Notes: generated from the sequence alone by a model not told the origin. Shown: positions 35,342 through 44,879, numbered from the stretch's first letter. The stretch: 64,000 nucleotides of DNA from JAJKJG01 sp036556825 (GCA_036556825.1 DATBIR010000297.1:1-64000); one strand, 5' to 3'. Numbers and translations are program-made.

Positions 35342-36865
35342 TCAGGCCATCTTCACCCGCGACAGCCACACCTCGCCATTGGCATCGGCCTTCCAGGTCA
35401 CGCCCTTGCGCACGCCGTGCACGAGCTTGTGCGTCCACATGAATACGGCCGGCACGTCCTCGGCGATCTTGTCGTTGATGGCGTGCTGGATCTCGCATCG
35501 CGCGCCTTCGTCGAAGGTCCCCTTGACCTTGCCGAACCAGGCATCGACCTCGGGATTCGAATACTGGATGCGCTTGCTGGCGCCGGTCTGGAAGAACAGC
35601 GGCAGGCCGTCCATCGCATCCTCGCTGCCGGCGCGGCCGGTGTAGAAGAATGGGCAGCGGCCGGCCTGGATGTCGGCGACGAAGGCGGAGTATTCCGGCG
35701 TGTGCAGCTTGGCCCGGATGCCGACGCGGTTGAGCATCTGCGCGATCACCTCGCCGACCTGTCGGTCCGATATGTAGCGCCCGCTCGCCGTGTAGAAGTC
35801 GACGTCGATGCCGTTCGGGTAGCCCGCTTCGGCGAGCAGGGCCTTCGCCCTGGACGGATTGTAATCGTATTGCGTCTTCGCTGGCTTGAAGCAGTTCTGG
35901 TCCTTGGTGATGGCGCCGGGCAGCTTGTCGGCGAGGCCGAACAGCAGACGGTTGATGATCAGGTCGCGGTCGATGGCATGCGCGACGGCGCGGCGGAGGC
36001 GCACGTCGTCCCACGGCTTGTGCTTCAGATTCATCGCCACGAACATGTATTCGAGCGACGCGGTCTCGACGACCTGGACGTCGGGTCGGTTGCGCATGCG
36101 ATCGACCAGTTGCGGAGGGATCAGCCGCGCGATCTGCACTTCGTTGCTGAGCAGCGCATTGACGCGCTGCTCGGGCTCGAGGATCTGCCGGAAGATGACC
36201 GTGTCGGGCGCCTCGGCCGGCATGCCCGGCCAGTCGGTGTTCTTGCGGAAGACGATGCGCTGGTCGATGTCGAAGCGCTCGAGCTTGTACGGGCCCCAGC
36301 CGTAGGGCGCGACGCGATCCGCGTCCTTGCCGTGCTTCTCCCACAGATCGGCGCTGGTCAGGCAGAAGCGCGCCATCGCCATGTCGGGAAGCTGCGCGAA
36401 AGGACGCTTGGTCACGATGTCGAAGGTGAGGTCGTCGACGACTTCGACGTTGCTGACCTCGACCCAGTGATGCAGCTGCTGCGAGCCGCCGGCGGCATCC
36501 GTCATGCGCTTCCAGGAATGGATCACGTCGCGCGTCGTCGGGCCAGGCCCGCCGTCGTGGCGCTTGAGGTTGGACCTGAGCTTCAGGCGCCACCGCGTCG
36601 GCTCGACCGGCGTCCACGATTCGCACAGGATTCCGTCAAGGCGCGCGTCCTCAAAATTGTAGCGTGTGCAGGTGCCGTAAACCTGGCTCCAGAGCGCGTA
36701 GAGATAGGCGCTGCTGTGCGCATACGGACTGGGTTGGGCCATGATTCCCGTGGTCGTCACGGTCAGCGTCTTCTCGCGGCTCTGCGCGAATACCGGACAG
36801 GCCGGAGCGGACGCAGCGAGCGCGAGCGATCCGGCTGATTTTAGAACATCACGTCTGGACGGCAT
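35342..36865 (-). CDS. Peptide-type ABC binding protein (family 5) with Tat-like signal
   Basis: The 507-residue protein has the N-terminal Tat-like signal SRRDVLKSAGSLALA with a processing region near VFAQ. Family 5 segments follow, such as CESWTPVEPTRWRLKLRSN, WGPYKLERF and GYPNGIDVDFY. It captures a peptide or peptide-like ligand for the DppBCDF-type transporter downstream. ATG 36865 was chosen because the signal peptide begins there and GGGGG lies 7 nt upstream. It is divergent from an M20 peptidase, so imported peptides may be its substrates. Confidence 0.88.
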   Translation of the reverse strand: MPSRRDVLKSAGSLALAASAPACPVFAQSREKTLTVTTTGIMAQPSPYAHSSAYLYALWSQVYGTCTRYNFEDARLDGILCESWTPVEPTRWRLKLRSNLKRHDGGPGPTTRDVIHSWKRMTDAAGGSQQLHHWVEVSNVEVVDDLTFDIVTKRPFAQLPDMAMARFCLTSADLWEKHGKDADRVAPYGWGPYKLERFDIDQRIVFRKNTDWPGMPAEAPDTVIFRQILEPEQRVNALLSNEVQIARLIPPQLVDRMRNRPDVQVVETASLEYMFVAMNLKHKPWDDVRLRRAVAHAIDRDLIINRLLFGLADKLPGAITKDQNCFKPAKTQYDYNPSRAKALLAEAGYPNGIDVDFYTASGRYISDRQVGEVIAQMLNRVGIRAKLHTPEYSAFVADIQAGRCPFFYTGRAGSEDAMDGLPLFFQTGASKRIQYSNPEVDAWFGKVKGTFDEGARCEIQHAINDKIAEDVPAVFMWTHKLVHGVRKGVTWKADANGEVWLSRVKMA

Positions 36866-36943
36866 GTTGGACCCCCGATCTGTTGTGAATTCCGCCGACT
36901 TGAGCCGGCTTGTCAAGCAGGAGAGATGTGCAATGTGCGTGCC

Positions 36944-36983
36944 GTTCGCATGCCGAACTGCCACTGACGTTCGCATCTCGAAC
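36944..36983. promoter_or_regulatory. Tandem GTTCG-N5-CGAAC operator-like palindromes
   Basis: Two 15-bp inverted repeats, GTTCGCATGCCGAAC (36944-36958) and GTTCGCATCTCGAAC (36969-36983), lie 25 bp apart centre to centre between the divergent peptide ABC operon and the M20 peptidase gene. The form resembles IclR-family operators (for example PcaR sites begin GTTCG). A shared regulator of both transcripts is likely, but no regulator gene is adjacent. Confidence 0.65.
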
Positions 36984-37035
36984 CAGTCGTCGACCGCATG
37001 CGGCGGCTGAGCGAAATTCTACCAACGTGCTCAGC

Positions 37036-37065
37036 TTGACCGTGACGGATCGGCTCCCGCATATA
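37036..37065 (+). promoter_or_regulatory. Putative sigma-70 type promoter of the M20 peptidase gene
   Basis: TTGACC (37036-37041) and CATATA (37060-37065) are separated by 18 nt. The -10 ends 30 nt before the ATG at 37096. The tandem palindromes lie just upstream, a place suited to activation. Confidence 0.45.
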
Positions 37066-37095
37066 GGCCCGCATTCCGAAACCTGTGAGGGCGCG

Positions 37096-38484
37096 ATGGC
37101 TGATCTCGGCAAAGTCTACGAAGCTGTTGACCGCGAGAAGGATCGCTTCATCGCCGATCTGCAGCGCGTGGTGCGTCAGCCGAGCGTCTCGGCGCGATCG
37201 TTTGGCGTGCGCGAATGCGCCGAGCTGCTGAAATCGATGCTGCAGGATCTCGGCGTCGACGCGCGTGTGATGGAGACGGCCTGGCTGCCGATCGTCTTCG
37301 GCGAGATCAAGACATCAGTGCCGGGCGCGCCGACGCTGCTCATCTACAACCATTACGACGTGCAGCCCGAGGATCCGGTTGACGAGTGGAAATATCCGCC
37401 TTTCGGCGCCGAGATCCACGATGGCGTGCTTTATGGCCGAGGCGCCACGGACGCAAAGGGCAATCTCCTCGCCCAGCTCAAGGCCCTCGACGCCTACAAA
37501 TCCGCCGGCGTGCCTTTGCCGTGCAACATCAAGTTCATCTTCGACGGCGAGGAGGAGAGCGGCAGCCCGAGCCTGCCGGCCTGGGTGGACGAGAATCTCG
37601 AGCTCATCCGCGCCGATGGTGCGTTGTCGTTCGATGGCGGCTTCGACGCCAGCGACAAGCCGCGCATCCAGCTCGGATCGAGCGGCCTTTTGTTCGTCGA
37701 GATCCGCGCCAAGGGCGCCGATGGCGACTTGCATTCGGCGCGTGCTCGCATCGTCGAGAATCCGGCCTGGCGCCTCGTCTGGGCGCTCAACAAGCTGAAG
37801 GGCGAGGACGGCCGTATCAATCTACCCGGCTTCTACGACAGGATCCGTCCGGTCAGCGACTCCGATCGGGCCGCCCTCGCCAAGGTTGGATGGGACGACG
37901 AGAAGCAATACAGGGATCTCGGCATCCGCCGCTTCCTCCATGGCGTCACGGGCCTCAAGGCCTTCGAGCAGCTCCTGTTCACGCCCACCTGCAACATCGC
38001 CGGCTTCGGCACCGGCTATATGGGACCGGGCAAGAAGACCGTGCTGCCGAGCCGCGCCGCCGTGCGTCTCGACTTCCGCCTTGTCGCCGACATGGATCCG
38101 GTCGAGATCCTGGGCAAGCTGCGCACCTTCCTCGACGAGAACGGCTGCGCCGATTTCGAGATCGAGTGCAAGGGCTCGGTCGAGCCGTCGCGCACCTCGA
38201 TCGACAACCCGTTCGCGGCGATGGTCGTGGATGCGGCGAAGCGCGTTTACGGCGTCGAGCCGGGGCTGCGACCGACCGGCGACGCCTCCGGGCGGCAGGG
38301 CGTGTGGCTCGGTGGCAAGCTCGGCGGCGTGCCGGCCGCCAGCTCGTCGGTCGGCCCCCCGGCCTGGAACGGCCATGCGCCGAACGAGTTCATGAAGATC
38401 GACTACTACCTGCGCGGCATCAAATACGCCGCCACCATCTGGTCGAATTTCGGTGAGGGTTTCCGACGCAACGGCGCGCGCTGA
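37096..38484 (+). CDS. M20 family metallopeptidase (dipeptidase type)
   Basis: The 462-residue cytosolic enzyme has the di-zinc ligands in order: His in IYNHYDVQP, bridging Asp in GRGATDAKGN, Glu pair in FDGEEESGS, Asp in the SFDGG region, and a late His in NGHAPNE. A lid/dimerisation domain (about residues 195-355) contains GDLHSA. It belongs to the ArgE/DapE/CPG2 family and most resembles dipeptidases. ATG 37096 follows GAGGG. It is divergent from the peptide ABC operon, which suggests hydrolysis of the imported ligand. Confidence 0.9.
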   Translation: MADLGKVYEAVDREKDRFIADLQRVVRQPSVSARSFGVRECAELLKSMLQDLGVDARVMETAWLPIVFGEIKTSVPGAPTLLIYNHYDVQPEDPVDEWKYPPFGAEIHDGVLYGRGATDAKGNLLAQLKALDAYKSAGVPLPCNIKFIFDGEEESGSPSLPAWVDENLELIRADGALSFDGGFDASDKPRIQLGSSGLLFVEIRAKGADGDLHSARARIVENPAWRLVWALNKLKGEDGRINLPGFYDRIRPVSDSDRAALAKVGWDDEKQYRDLGIRRFLHGVTGLKAFEQLLFTPTCNIAGFGTGYMGPGKKTVLPSRAAVRLDFRLVADMDPVEILGKLRTFLDENGCADFEIECKGSVEPSRTSIDNPFAAMVVDAAKRVYGVEPGLRPTGDASGRQGVWLGGKLGGVPAASSSVGPPAWNGHAPNEFMKIDYYLRGIKYAATIWSNFGEGFRRNGAR

Positions 38485-38497
38485 CGCGCAAGCGAGG

Positions 38498-40177
38498 CTA
38501 CGCAATCATGGCCGCCGCAAGCTTTTCGGCGACCATGATCGTGGGCAAGTTTGTGTTGCCGCGCGGCACTGTCGGCATCACCGAAGCATCGGCGACGCGC
38601 AATCCGGCAATGCCGTAGACCCGCCCCTCCGGATCGACCACCGCCTCCGGGTCATCGGCCGATCCGATCCGGCATGTGCCGCAGACGTGGAACGTTCCTG
38701 CGACGTTCCTGCGCACATGCTCCGCGAGCCTGTCGGAATCCTGAACAAGGCTGTCGAGGTCGTCGGCGCCGCCGGTCAGCCGGGCGAGAATCCAGTCGCT
38801 TGCTTTGGGACTGAGCTGCAGCAGACTCGCTACTAGCGCCGCTTTGACCGCATTGGCACGGCTGCGCTGGTTCAGTCGGCGCAGGCGGTCGGTGAAGCGG
38901 ACAGGGAACGGTGTCCCGATGAGCGCTCGAACCTCGGGATGAGAGATGAGGTCGACCACACGGCGGAAACCGATCATCATTCGCTCAAGGTCCCGGCGGT
39001 CGGCGAGGAAGTTGAATTCAACCAGCAGCGGTCCCGTCGGATCGTCTGACGAGAGTGCGACGCGGCCGCGCGAGAACGGCTTCCACAAGACGGGGCCGAA
39101 ATTGGCGATTTGCTCACCAAGGGCGTTCCATGACGATTTGCTCTGCAGGTTGAAATAGAGGTCGGTCTCGGGGCAGCCCGGCACTCCGGAGGACATGCGC
39201 AAGCCGGACACCTGGAGCGTGCGCAAGCTGGCGGGCTGTCGGCCGTGGCGCTTGAGGTGAGCGCCTATGAACAGGACCGGATGGTTTTGGAGGTTCGCAC
39301 CCACGCCGGCCCTGTCGGCGCGCACCTGAATTCCGGCCGATGCCAGGCTTATGGCAGGGCCGACACCCGCTCTGAGGAGGAAAGCGGGAGACTGCAGGGC
39401 GCCGGCGGCAAGGACCGTTTCGCGCGCCAGGATGCGCCGTGCCTCGCCCGACACGATCGCGTCGACCCCGGTGACGTGGCGACCATCGAACACGAGAGAC
39501 TTCACATGTGCATTCGCCATGACCGTAAGGTTGCGCCGTCGACGCACGGAGGCATCGAGATAGCAGATCGCCGTCGAAGCCCGCCGCTGCGACGTATTGC
39601 TCATGGGCACCGACGTGTAGCCGTCGCGAAAATCGGCATTCATGTCGGCGATCATCGGCCATTGGTGGGCTTCGGCGTAGCACTGGATCGCTGCAGCGAG
39701 CGGCGTCCACTGCGCGCGCGGGACGCGCCGGACCGGCGTCGGCCCTTCCCGCCCATGCAGGTCGCCGCCAAAGTCGAGGTCGGTTTCCAGCTTGCGGAAG
39801 AAGGGCAGAACGTCGTTCCACGACCAGCCTCTGGCGCCGAGCGCCTCCCACCCATCGTAGTCGGCGGGCGTCCCGCGCAGCGCCACCATTCCCATCACCG
39901 AGGAGCCGCCGCCCATGATCCGCGCCTGATCCAGAGTGATCGTCGGTGAGGTGTCGCGTGCGCGCCAATGCACCTTCAGACCGGGCCACATGTAAGCCTT
40001 GTTGTAGTAGGACGTGGGGTACACATCGATCACGTCGGCAGGCTCGGCGCCGGGCGGCGTATCCGGACCCGCTTCGAGAAGCAGCACGGACCGCTGCGAT
40101 GATGCCGACAGGCGGTTCGCGAGAACGCAGCCGGCCGTTCCCCCGCCGACGATGATGAAATCGAAGCCCTCGCTCAC
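38498..40177 (-). CDS. GMC family FAD oxidoreductase (alcohol/choline dehydrogenase-like)
   Basis: The 559-residue flavoenzyme has the FAD-binding motif FIIVGGGTAGCVLANRLSA at the N-terminus, the GMC segments RIMGGGSSVMGMVALRG and AGALQSPAFLLRAGVG, and a C-terminal catalytic region with His in TFHVCGTCRIG and Asn in PRGNTNLPTIMVAEK. It oxidises an alcohol to an aldehyde or further. The GTG start at 40177 is preceded by GGAG at 8-9 nt. It is divergent, with 94 bp between, from an FMN oxidase gene. Alcohol and hydroxy-acid oxidation could thus be sequential. Confidence 0.87.
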   Translation of the reverse strand: MSEGFDFIIVGGGTAGCVLANRLSASSQRSVLLLEAGPDTPPGAEPADVIDVYPTSYYNKAYMWPGLKVHWRARDTSPTITLDQARIMGGGSSVMGMVALRGTPADYDGWEALGARGWSWNDVLPFFRKLETDLDFGGDLHGREGPTPVRRVPRAQWTPLAAAIQCYAEAHQWPMIADMNADFRDGYTSVPMSNTSQRRASTAICYLDASVRRRRNLTVMANAHVKSLVFDGRHVTGVDAIVSGEARRILARETVLAAGALQSPAFLLRAGVGPAISLASAGIQVRADRAGVGANLQNHPVLFIGAHLKRHGRQPASLRTLQVSGLRMSSGVPGCPETDLYFNLQSKSSWNALGEQIANFGPVLWKPFSRGRVALSSDDPTGPLLVEFNFLADRRDLERMMIGFRRVVDLISHPEVRALIGTPFPVRFTDRLRRLNQRSRANAVKAALVASLLQLSPKASDWILARLTGGADDLDSLVQDSDRLAEHVRRNVAGTFHVCGTCRIGSADDPEAVVDPEGRVYGIAGLRVADASVMPTVPRGNTNLPTIMVAEKLAAAMIA

Positions 40178-40271
40178 GCGCTGTTCACTCCGTCCGTCCA
40201 GAAGTCCCGGTTGACACGAACCCGTCCCGTTGCTCAACCGCATTTGCCGACAAGATGTTGGGAGGGAGCCG

Positions 40272-41327
40272 GTGGACAGCGTGTCGTTCGACGCACTCGA
40301 AGAGGAGGCGCGCAACCGCGTCTCGCCTGGTGCGTTCGCGTTCTGCGCCTGCGGAGCCGACGACGAGATCACGGTGGCGGAGAACAGCGCCGCGTGGCGG
40401 GCCTTGCGTCTGCGCCCGCGCGTTTTGCGCGACGTTCGCTCCGTCGAGATATCGACCACGCTTCTTGGCGCGCCAGTACGCTCCCCGATCATGTTGGCGC
40501 CGACCGGCCGCCACCGCCTCTATCACCCCGAGGGCGAACGCGCGAGCGCCCGCGCCGCCGCCCGGGCAGGTGCGGCCTACATCCTCGCAACCAACTCCAC
40601 CGTGTCGATCGAGGACGTAGCAGCGGAGCGCCGCGATGCGCCGCAATGGTTTCAGCTCTACATGGGCCCGGATCGGGCCGTGACCGAGCAACTCCTCGAC
40701 CGGCTCGCCGCGGCGGGATTCACGGCGGTTGTTCTGACCGTCGACCAGCCGGTGCCCGGCTACAGCCCGCGGGCTGCGAGGAGCCCGGTGGCGGCGTCTC
40801 CCGACATTCGCCACGTCAATCTGCCCGGCGCGCCGATCGCCCGCACCGCATACGATCCGACGCTGAGCGGCATCGTCGCCTATCCGACCACGCTGCGCGA
40901 TCTGGAATGGCTTGTTCACCGTTCGCCATTGGACATCCTGGTAAAGGGAGTCCTGCGCGGCGACGATGCGGCACGCACGGTCGAGGCCGGCGCCAAGGCC
41001 GTGATCGTCTCCAACCATGGCGGCCGTCACCTCGATACGACCGTCACGACCGCGCACGCGCTGCCCGAGATCGTCGAGGCGGTTGGCGACCGCGCCGAAG
41101 TCTATGTCGACGGCGGCATTCGCCGGGGGACCGACGTGCTCAAGGCGCTTGCCCTCGGCGCCCGCGCCGTCCTCATCGGCCGTCCGGCGTTGTGGGGCCT
41201 CTCGGTGAATGGAGCAGACGGCGTGCACGAGGTCCTGGCCCACCTGAATAACGAGTTGCAGCGTGCGATGACGCTGAGCGGCGTTGCTGGGGTCGCGGAC
41301 ATCGCCCGGGACCTCGTCGCGACTTAG
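40272..41327 (+). CDS. FMN-dependent alpha-hydroxy-acid oxidase/dehydrogenase
   Basis: The 351-residue TIM-barrel flavoprotein has the signature SNHGGRHLD (catalytic His and Arg; the common form is SNHGGRQLD), FMN-phosphate loops in VDGGIRRGTDVLKALALGA and IGRP, and Lys in LVKGVLRGDDA. It belongs to the glycolate/lactate/mandelate oxidase family and converts an L-2-hydroxy acid to the 2-oxo acid. The GTG start at 40272 is supported by GGGAGG about 6 nt upstream. It is convergent with a TctC-type gene. Its substrate may come from the amidase or GMC reactions nearby. Confidence 0.87.
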   Translation: MDSVSFDALEEEARNRVSPGAFAFCACGADDEITVAENSAAWRALRLRPRVLRDVRSVEISTTLLGAPVRSPIMLAPTGRHRLYHPEGERASARAAARAGAAYILATNSTVSIEDVAAERRDAPQWFQLYMGPDRAVTEQLLDRLAAAGFTAVVLTVDQPVPGYSPRAARSPVAASPDIRHVNLPGAPIARTAYDPTLSGIVAYPTTLRDLEWLVHRSPLDILVKGVLRGDDAARTVEAGAKAVIVSNHGGRHLDTTVTTAHALPEIVEAVGDRAEVYVDGGIRRGTDVLKALALGARAVLIGRPALWGLSVNGADGVHEVLAHLNNELQRAMTLSGVAGVADIARDLVAT

Positions 41328-41356
41328 CGAGCGCTCTGCGAGGAAGCGATCTTCGC

Positions 41357-42364
41357 TCAGCTCTTCAACTTTATCCCCGCCTGCTTGATGATCTCGCGGT
41401 ACATCGTGATCTCTCGCTTGATGCGGTCCATGTGGGCCTTGCCGTCCCGGGCCTGCACCTGGAAGCCGGATTGGGCGAGCTTTTCGCGGATGGCCGGGCG
41501 GCTCAGGATCACAAGCAATTCCTTCTCCAGCCGAGCGACGATCTCCGGCGGCGTCTTGGCGGGGGCCATGAGCGCGCTGTAGGTCTCGAACACGAAATTC
41601 TCGTATCCCGCTTCCTGCATGGTGGGCACGTCCGGCAGATCGTGCCACCGTTCCCGGCCGGTCACGGCAAGCGCTTTCACGGCGCCGGACTTGATGTGCG
41701 GGTGCGCGGGCGCCAGCACCCCGGAGCTGAGCTGCACGGTGCCGCTCAAGAGGGCCTGGAACGCCTCGCCGCCGCCCGTGAAGACGATCGTCGACATTTT
41801 CGGCAGGTCCTCGCGGACCTTCAGCACTTCGGCCTGCACGTTCGGGGTCGTGCCGATCGGAGAGGTTGAGACATTGAACCGGTCCGGGTTCGCCTTGGCG
41901 AGCGCAACGAACTCCTTCATCGTGGTGACGCCGAGCTCCGGTTTCACGGTGAAGACGTTCGGCGATGTGGCGACCTCGACGAGCGCCGTGAAGTCCCGGA
42001 AGGGGTCGTACGGCAGGCTCTCATACAGGCCCGGGTTCACGGAATAAGCGCTCGAGGCGAGGAGCAGCGTGTGCCCGTCCGGCTCGGCGCGCGCAACGAA
42101 GCCCATGCCGATGTTGCCGCCCGCACCGCCCTTGTTCTCGACGATCACCGAGCCGCCGATGGCCTGCTGCAATTCCGCTGCCATCAGCCTGGCAATGATG
42201 TCGGACGGACCGCCGGGTGTGTTGGGATTGACAATCCTGACGGTCCGTTCGGGATACGCCGCCAGCGCCTCTCCCGCCCGTAGCAGAGCCGGGACTGCAA
42301 CGGCGGCACCCGCCGCCTTGAGAAAACGGCGTCGTGAGGGAAATCCGCTTGTCGCGCTGGTCAA
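41357..42364 (-). CDS. Tripartite tricarboxylate transporter binding protein, TctC type (first)
   Basis: The 335-residue protein has a Tat-like signal (SRRRFLKAAGAAVAV, cleavage after EALA). The mature domain begins YPERTVRIVNPNTPGGPSD, the standard opening of Bug/TctC proteins. It binds a carboxylate-type ligand in the periplasm. The start was placed at TTG 42364 because GGAGGA lies 4 nt before it; in-frame codons further upstream lack any ribosome site. The nearest TctA/TctB genes are 8 kb away. Confidence 0.85.
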   Translation of the reverse strand: MTSATSGFPSRRRFLKAAGAAVAVPALLRAGEALAAYPERTVRIVNPNTPGGPSDIIARLMAAELQQAIGGSVIVENKGGAGGNIGMGFVARAEPDGHTLLLASSAYSVNPGLYESLPYDPFRDFTALVEVATSPNVFTVKPELGVTTMKEFVALAKANPDRFNVSTSPIGTTPNVQAEVLKVREDLPKMSTIVFTGGGEAFQALLSGTVQLSSGVLAPAHPHIKSGAVKALAVTGRERWHDLPDVPTMQEAGYENFVFETYSALMAPAKTPPEIVARLEKELLVILSRPAIREKLAQSGFQVQARDGKAHMDRIKREITMYREIIKQAGIKLKS

Positions 42365-42437
42365 CGCTTCCTCCGTGTTTATGCTCGTCGATCGAGCAAC
42401 CGATTTGCCGCATCTGTCTGCGACTGACAACGGGCCG

Positions 42438-43376
42438 TTACCGCAGCGCCCCGACCTCGTCCTCGAGAAGCTCCCACGCTTCTTCCCCTAACTTCTCCCG
42501 CCACCGTTCGTAGACCGGCGCCAGGGCGTGCCGAAAGGGCACCTGATCGATCTGGGTGAAGACCAGCCCACGCGCCTCGAACGTTGCACGGACCGTGGCG
42601 TTGAACGTCGCCTGCTCGATACGCTGGGCGCGAATCGTGCTCGCGGCTCGACGCTCGATGAGCGCCTGGATGGCGGCCGGAAGCGTTTGCCATGACGCGA
42701 GGTTGGCGATCAGGTTGAAGCCGGACCACATGTGGTTCGTCATGGCGATGTATCTTTGTGCACGGTCGAGACGGAAGACCTCCATGACCGCCAGCGCGTT
42801 TTCCTGCGCGTCGACCCGGCCGTCTTGCAGGGCTGCGAAGATGCCGTTCACGTTCACGGCGACCGGCTTTGCTCCGAGCGCGCGGAACGTATCCACGAAG
42901 GCTGCCCCGTCCGGCACGCGGATCGTCACATCCTTGAGATCGGCCAACTCGCGGATGGGCCGCGAGCGCGTGCCGATCTGGCGCATGCCGTTGTCGAAGG
43001 TCATGAGCTCAAGGCCATACAGCCCCTTCGCTGCCATTGCCTGTTTCAGCAGCCCGCCGAGCGCGCCGTCGGATACGGCAAGCGCCTGGTCCGCATCCCG
43101 GAAAGCGAACGGCACAGATTGGAAATCAGCAAGCGGGACAACCGGCGCTAGAAGCCCGCCCATGAGCGTGAAAAAATCGATCTCGCCGCTCATCAGCATG
43201 CGCAAGGCCGCCGGGTCCGAGCCGGAAATCCTGTTGTTCTCCGGGAAGACATGGGCCGTCACCTGCCCGTCGCTCTCGTGCTCGACGCCAGTCCACATGG
43301 CCACCAGATGGCGGTGCAAGGGACTCGTCTCGGCCTGATTATGGAATTGCCGGAGCTGAAAGCCTGGTCGGGGCAC
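42438..43376 (-). CDS. TRAP transporter DctP-type binding protein lacking a signal peptide
   Basis: The 312-residue protein has the DctP fold: FPENNRISGSDPAALRMLMSG, RDLKDVTIRVP-like DLKDVTIRVPDG, AKPVAVNVNGIFAALQDGRVDAQ (abridged) and a C-terminal helix rich in Glu. The sequence begins almost directly at the first strand of the mature protein (FQLRQFHNQAETSPLHR). In-frame upstream is a TGA, the stop of the amidase gene, and no ATG or signal peptide lies between. It is either N-terminally truncated or cytosolic. No DctQ/DctM genes are adjacent. GTG start at 43376. Confidence 0.78.
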   Translation of the reverse strand: MPRPGFQLRQFHNQAETSPLHRHLVAMWTGVEHESDGQVTAHVFPENNRISGSDPAALRMLMSGEIDFFTLMGGLLAPVVPLADFQSVPFAFRDADQALAVSDGALGGLLKQAMAAKGLYGLELMTFDNGMRQIGTRSRPIRELADLKDVTIRVPDGAAFVDTFRALGAKPVAVNVNGIFAALQDGRVDAQENALAVMEVFRLDRAQRYIAMTNHMWSGFNLIANLASWQTLPAAIQALIERRAASTIRAQRIEQATFNATVRATFEARGLVFTQIDQVPFRHALAPVYERWREKLGEEAWELLEDEVGALR

Positions 43377-43412
43377 GGGAGGTCCTGGGGCGGGAGGTGG
43401 GGAATTCCATAG

Positions 43413-44879
43413 TCACGGGCCGGCCGCTTGCAAGCATGGCGGAGCGAGCGCGCCCAGGACCGATTCGACCGCGAGGCCGAGCCGTAGCAGGGCTTCATCT
43501 CCGCCGCTTGCGCCGTCCAGCTCAATGCCGACGGGAAGGCCGTCCGTGCCGAGGCCGGCCGGAATCGCGAGCCCCGGCAGCCCGGCCGCACTCCCGAGGC
43601 TGATGTTGCGCGCGAAGGCAAGTTGTGGAGGCACGCTGCGGCTCCTCAGTTCCACGCGTGGAGCGGGTGAGAACACCTCGCGCGTGACTGGTGGTGCGGT
43701 CACGCGCACCGTCGGAAAGATCATTGCGTCGAGCCGATGCTGACGCAGATGATGCTGAACCGCTGTCTGCAGGGCCGGGCGGAGATCCTTCATTGCGCGA
43801 TGGTAGGCAGCGGCCGAGACAAAGGTCGGGCCGTCCGAAAGCGCGAAGGCTTGCAGCCGATCCCTGATGGCCGGCCCGGACTCTTCGATCAACGACTGCA
43901 GGGTGACGGGTGCATCATGAGCAGCGAGATACGCGGCAAGGCTTCGTGGTGCTTCATAGCCGCGAATCGTGGCGACGAGCGTTTCGAGAATCGCCGTGAG
44001 CTCCGGCAGCTCCGCCTCGACGAGCGTGGCACCGGCCTCGCGCAGTTTCGCCAGGGCACGTTCGATAGTTTCTTCGAGCGCGGCGTCAAGATCGGCGAAA
44101 TGTAGTTTCCGTGAGAGGCCTAGGCGCACGCCTTTCAGGGCAGCCGCCGAGCCCACGCGACGGCCCGAGATGACGCCGTCCAGAAGAGCGATGTCGGCGA
44201 CGCTGCGCGCCATAGGCCCCGGTGTATCGAGCGTCGGTGCGATCGGCACGATGCCCTCGCCTGGATAGCGCCCGGGCGTCGGGCGGAAGCCGACGATGCC
44301 GCATAGTGCCGACGGCACGCGCACCGATCCGACGGTGTCGGCTCCGATGCCAGCGGGTGCGAGCCGTGCGGCGACGGCGCAAGCGGTGCCGCCGCTGCTT
44401 CCACCGGGAATGCGCGAGGAGTCATAGGGATTGCGGGTCGCCCCGAACGTGACGTTATGGGTGGTCCACCCGAAGGAGAGCTCGTCCAGATTGGTCTTGC
44501 CGAGCAGGATCGCCCCCGATCCGAAGAGGCGGTCTGCAACCGCGGCGTCACGGCGAGGTCGGAAGGCTTTGAGGGAAGGGGTGCCGGCGCTCGTAGGCAG
44601 CGCTTTGGTGTTGATGCTGTCCTTGATCGCGAGCGGCAGGCCATGAAGCGGCCCAAGAGCCGCGCCTGTTGCCCGTTTGAGATCGGCGGCGCGCGCCGCT
44701 TCAAGCACCAGCGCAGGATCGATCGAGATGAACGCGTTGAGATGCCGGTTGGCGGCGTGACGCGCGAGCAGGGCGGCAGCATAGGCCTCGGCCGTGACCT
44801 GGCTTTCGCGCAGGGCACGGCTCGCCTCGACGAGCGTGAGCTCTGCCAGTTCCCCGTCGGAGGCAGTGGGCTGGCTCAT
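43413..44879 (-). CDS. Amidase (amidase signature family), first copy
   Basis: The 488-residue Ser-cisSer-Lys hydrolase has its Lys in LPLAIKDSIN, cis-Ser in IPGGSSGGTACAVAA and nucleophilic Ser in GADTVGSVRVP, followed by GIVGFRPT. It resembles indole-acetamide hydrolase/AtzF-like amidases and releases ammonia or an amine from an amide in the cytoplasm. ATG 44879 was preferred over 44900; neither has a clear ribosome site. It lies between binding-protein genes of the same strand in what looks like one long transcript. Confidence 0.87.
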   Translation of the reverse strand: MSQPTASDGELAELTLVEASRALRESQVTAEAYAAALLARHAANRHLNAFISIDPALVLEAARAADLKRATGAALGPLHGLPLAIKDSINTKALPTSAGTPSLKAFRPRRDAAVADRLFGSGAILLGKTNLDELSFGWTTHNVTFGATRNPYDSSRIPGGSSGGTACAVAARLAPAGIGADTVGSVRVPSALCGIVGFRPTPGRYPGEGIVPIAPTLDTPGPMARSVADIALLDGVISGRRVGSAAALKGVRLGLSRKLHFADLDAALEETIERALAKLREAGATLVEAELPELTAILETLVATIRGYEAPRSLAAYLAAHDAPVTLQSLIEESGPAIRDRLQAFALSDGPTFVSAAAYHRAMKDLRPALQTAVQHHLRQHRLDAMIFPTVRVTAPPVTREVFSPAPRVELRSRSVPPQLAFARNISLGSAAGLPGLAIPAGLGTDGLPVGIELDGASGGDEALLRLGLAVESVLGALAPPCLQAAGP

